A program made the translations under genes and the position numbers. From Tetradesmus obliquus (taxonomy: Eukaryota; Chlorophyta; Chlorophyceae; Sphaeropleales; Scenedesmaceae): 64,000 nt of DNA. Where the stretch lies: assembly GCA_030272155.1 (NCBI GenBank), contig CP126198.1, positions 3,844,001 to 3,908,000 of the forward strand, in the 5' to 3' direction. Positions 61,799 to 64,000 of this stretch are shown here, in pieces (the first letter of the stretch is position 1; every line of letters starts with the position of its first letter). A model generated the notes under the pieces. It saw nothing but the letters and a program-made list of their open reading frames with translations, searched no databases and was not told the origin of the DNA.

Positions 61799-62686
61799 AT
61801 GTCGCCCCCATCATCAGGACCGCAGTTGCCCTTCCCCAACCTGTTCGCTGCTAGCGCAATTTCAGCATGCACAGCAGAGGTACAAGCGTGCTAGCTGCTG
61901 TTTGTGCATCAAATACTCTCTCTGTTGCATCAGCTGACCCTCAGCTGCGCTGCAGGCGTTGACACTGCCTCTGGACACAGCAAAAGTGCGCCTGCAGTTG
62001 CAAGGCGGTGGTGCTGGTGGCAAGTACAAGTGAGCAAGGCTTGATGCTTGGCAGACATTGCTGCTAACAACAACACAGTCATTAGCTGCTGCAATGACTG
62101 CGTTCTGTGGTGCTTGCAGGGGCCTGCTGGGGACATGCATGACCATTGCAAAAGAGGAGGGGCCTAGCGCGCTGTGGAAGGGACTGGAGCCAGGTGTGCA
62201 GCTGCTTCCAAGTTATCACACACAAGCAGAAATGTTGGTTTTAAATGTGCTCTGAGTTTCATTCTGGCAGTCTGGCATTTGCTGCATCTGGGGAGGCAGC
62301 ATTGTGGCTGATCTGCTGCAGCTTGTGATCTGCTGATCTGCAGGCAGCAAACAGCGCTGCTGTCTTGATATAGTCACAGATCACCCACAGCCTATGTGTC
62401 CTGCAAGCAGAACATCTATTGCACCGAACCATTGGCACAAGATTGAATCGCGTCCAATGTGGCGTTTGTTCTGCAAAGATATGTGTGCGCTGGGTTGTTG
62501 TTGACTAGGGTTTCGGTGCTGCGTTGTGTGCTGCAGGCCTGCACAGACAAGTCATGTACGGAGGGCTACGCATTGGCCTGTACGAGCCGGTAAGCAGCGG
62601 CAACGGTTCACTGGTTTTCAGTCACATGGCGGATCAGCAACGCCAGCCAGCTATGATGCAGTGCTTCAGGAGCAGCAGCAGCAGCC

Positions 62687-62722
<36 letters not shown>

Positions 62723-63092
62723 TTGTCAGTGTTGCAGCGACGGCAGCAGGAGCAGCAGCAGCGACCAGTATCATTCAATGAGCAGATGTGCTGCTCAGCA
62801 GAAAGTGCGACAGCTCAGGCTCGGCAGCAACAGCTTCTACTGCTGCACTGGCTGCAGGAAGCTGTGAGACACAGGGGCCAGTCACAGCAGCAGCAGCAGA
62901 ACAGGTGCAGCGGCTGCATCACCCCTGCTTGGATCATGTTGACAGTTCCACGCGGAGATCATCAGCGGCTGTGATCTATTACTCGCCAGCAGCTGTGTGG
63001 CGTTGAGTTCCAGGTTAACAGGTTAGGGTGTAGAGCTGGCTCTTCGGAGCGCTGCTCGTCCAGGCAGCACACCATCAAGTCAACTTGGGTTG

Positions 63093-63136
<44 letters not shown>

Positions 63137-64000
63137 CTGTGTGCAGGTGAAGCAGTTCTTTGTGGGCAAGGACCACGTGGGTGATGTGCCGCTGCACCTC
63201 AAGATCGCGTCAGGCCTGGCAACTGGAGCCATTGCCATCACAGTGGCCAGCCCAACAGACCTGGTCAAGGTGCGGCTGCTGCTGAGGATATCTTTTAGAC
63301 ACAAAAAGGAAATATACGCAGCAGTCAGACACACAGCTTGGATAGGCTCGTCGTTGCCTGCACACCTGTGGCTGCTGTGTTTTGATTGGAAACGGTGGTG
63401 GGTTTGGCCTTGGCAGCAGCACGTGTTGTGAGACGGCCGTGGGTTTGCCCTGGCAGCATGTGCCGCTGCACCTGAAGATTGCGTCAGGCCTGGCCACAGG
63501 GGCCATTGCCATCACAGTGGCCAGCCCTACAGACCTGGTCAAGGTGGGCTGCTGTGTTACTTTTGTTACAACAGCTATGAAGTTGAGGTGCTGCTGCAAA
63601 TTGGGTGGTGGTTTGGGCTTGCATTATTGCTGTGGATGGGGAGACTGCATGCGTGTGCTTGCTGGACATGCACACAACCCTGCACCCACAAGTTCCCCCA
63701 CAGGTGCATGGAGAGAAAGTGTAAAAAGCCGCAGGGTCAGCCTTGCCCCTGAGCGCTATGCGGACTCGCTGCACTGCGTGCCCTGCCTGCTTCTTCAAAC
63801 CCCTGCACGTGCGCATGCAGAGCGCGTGCAAGAAGGCGCCCGGGTCGAACTAAAAATACTGCAAGCCCCAACTTATTTTCGCTTACGCAAGTGTGTGTGT
63901 GTCACCACATGTGTTTGTGTATCACCCGCAGGTGCGCATGCAGAGTGAGGGCAAGAAGGCTCCTGGTCAGCCCAAGAAGTACGCCAACGCGTTCAAGGCG
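61799..64000 (+). CDS. UCP: Mitochondrial uncoupling protein (mitochondrial carrier family), 5' part
   Basis: An inner-membrane carrier of the plant UCP type, which dissipates the proton gradient and can exchange small metabolites. Exons: 61799-61879, 61956-62029, 62120-62193, 62537-62589, 63147-63269, and 63932 onward past the window end. Phases match throughout. The first carrier signature is LPLDTAKVRLQLQ and the second is SPTDLVKVRMQSEG (P-x-D-x-x-K). The stretch PGLHRQVMYGGLRIGLYEP and VGKDHVGDVPLHLKI is typical of plant UCPs. Only about the first half of the roughly 300-residue protein is in the window. The short leader MSPPSSGPQLPFPNLF replaces the usual plant N-terminus. Confidence 0.92.
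63095..63134. repeat. (CTG)n tract before a 3' splice site
   Basis: About 13 CTG units followed by CTTCTGTGTGCAG and the UCP exon at 63147. The tract stands where a polypyrimidine tract is expected. Confidence 0.95.
63450..63550 (+). repeat. Downstream copy of the 3' two-thirds of UCP exon 63147-63269
   Basis: An almost perfect copy of VPLHLKIASGLATGAIAITVASPTDLVK with a GTGGGC donor lies at about 63460-63543. A GGCAG precedes it, so it could in principle act as an exon, but using it in addition would repeat a membrane helix. It is most likely a duplicated edge. Confidence 0.85.
63700..63855 (+). repeat. Two upstream copies of the 5' edge of UCP exon 63932 onward
   Basis: Diverged copies of the VRMQSEGKKAPGQP coding region occur at about 63706-63750 and 63808-63850. 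The second has CGTGCGCATGCAGAGCGCGT, close to the intact GGTGCGCATGCAGAGTGAGG. Confidence 0.75.

Overview
This window is nuclear DNA of a eukaryotic green alga, most likely a chlorophyte (a member of the Sphaeropleales or Chlamydomonadales is my inference). Every gene is cut by many short spliceosomal introns with GTGAGY/GTGCGY donors and GCAG acceptors. (CAG)n/(CTG)n tracts are very frequent in exons and introns. Several genes have the algal-type TGTAA motif shortly after the stop codon. The gene set includes a plastid photosystem I assembly factor (Y3IP1/CGL59), a plant-type topoisomerase VI A subunit and a plant-type mitochondrial uncoupling protein. I built the exon models by reading splice sites by hand. 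For nine of the eleven genes the exons add up to a whole number of codons with matching intron phases. The exceptions are Y3IP1, whose first splice is unresolved, and the uncoupling protein, which runs off the window.

Layout. Minus strand 18072-1011: one 26-exon cobalamin-dependent methionine synthase (METH). Minus strand 20280-18875: a C1D/Rrp47-type exosome cofactor. Plus strand 20634-28337: a hexose-6-phosphate mutarotase-like (apospory-associated protein C family) protein. Plus strand 29050-34480: a 1014-residue protein I do not recognise. Plus strand 35280-41068: a GH20 beta-N-acetylhexosaminidase. Minus strand 45541-43212: Y3IP1/CGL59. Plus strand 45905-48234: the Golgi SNARE GOS1. Plus strand 49777-55073: topoisomerase VI subunit A (SPO11-3 type). 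Plus strand 56213-57616: a 14-3-3 protein. Plus strand 59327-60902: ribosomal protein eL43. Plus strand 61799 to the window end: the start of a mitochondrial uncoupling protein. The genes look like an ordinary mixed nuclear neighbourhood, not a functional cluster.

The outstanding feature is METH. Its substrate-binding half (homocysteine S-methyltransferase barrel plus methyltetrahydrofolate/pterin barrel) is present three times in tandem, in one continuous reading frame. The third copy is followed by a single cap, cobalamin and activation region. The inferred product is 2856 residues. Two junction exons splice the end of one pterin barrel directly to the start of the next homocysteine barrel. 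The 5' end is made of three exons encoding a hydrophobic, alanine-rich leader that looks taken from another gene. All three copies keep the zinc cysteines and the pterin motifs visible in the sequence.

The second theme is pervasive small-scale tandem duplication of exon-intron boundaries. In at least eight of the eleven genes an exon edge, with its splice site, is repeated one to five times inside the adjacent intron. Copies of a 5' exon edge lie upstream of the intact exon and copies of a 3' edge lie downstream. The METH triplication may be the same process at gene scale.
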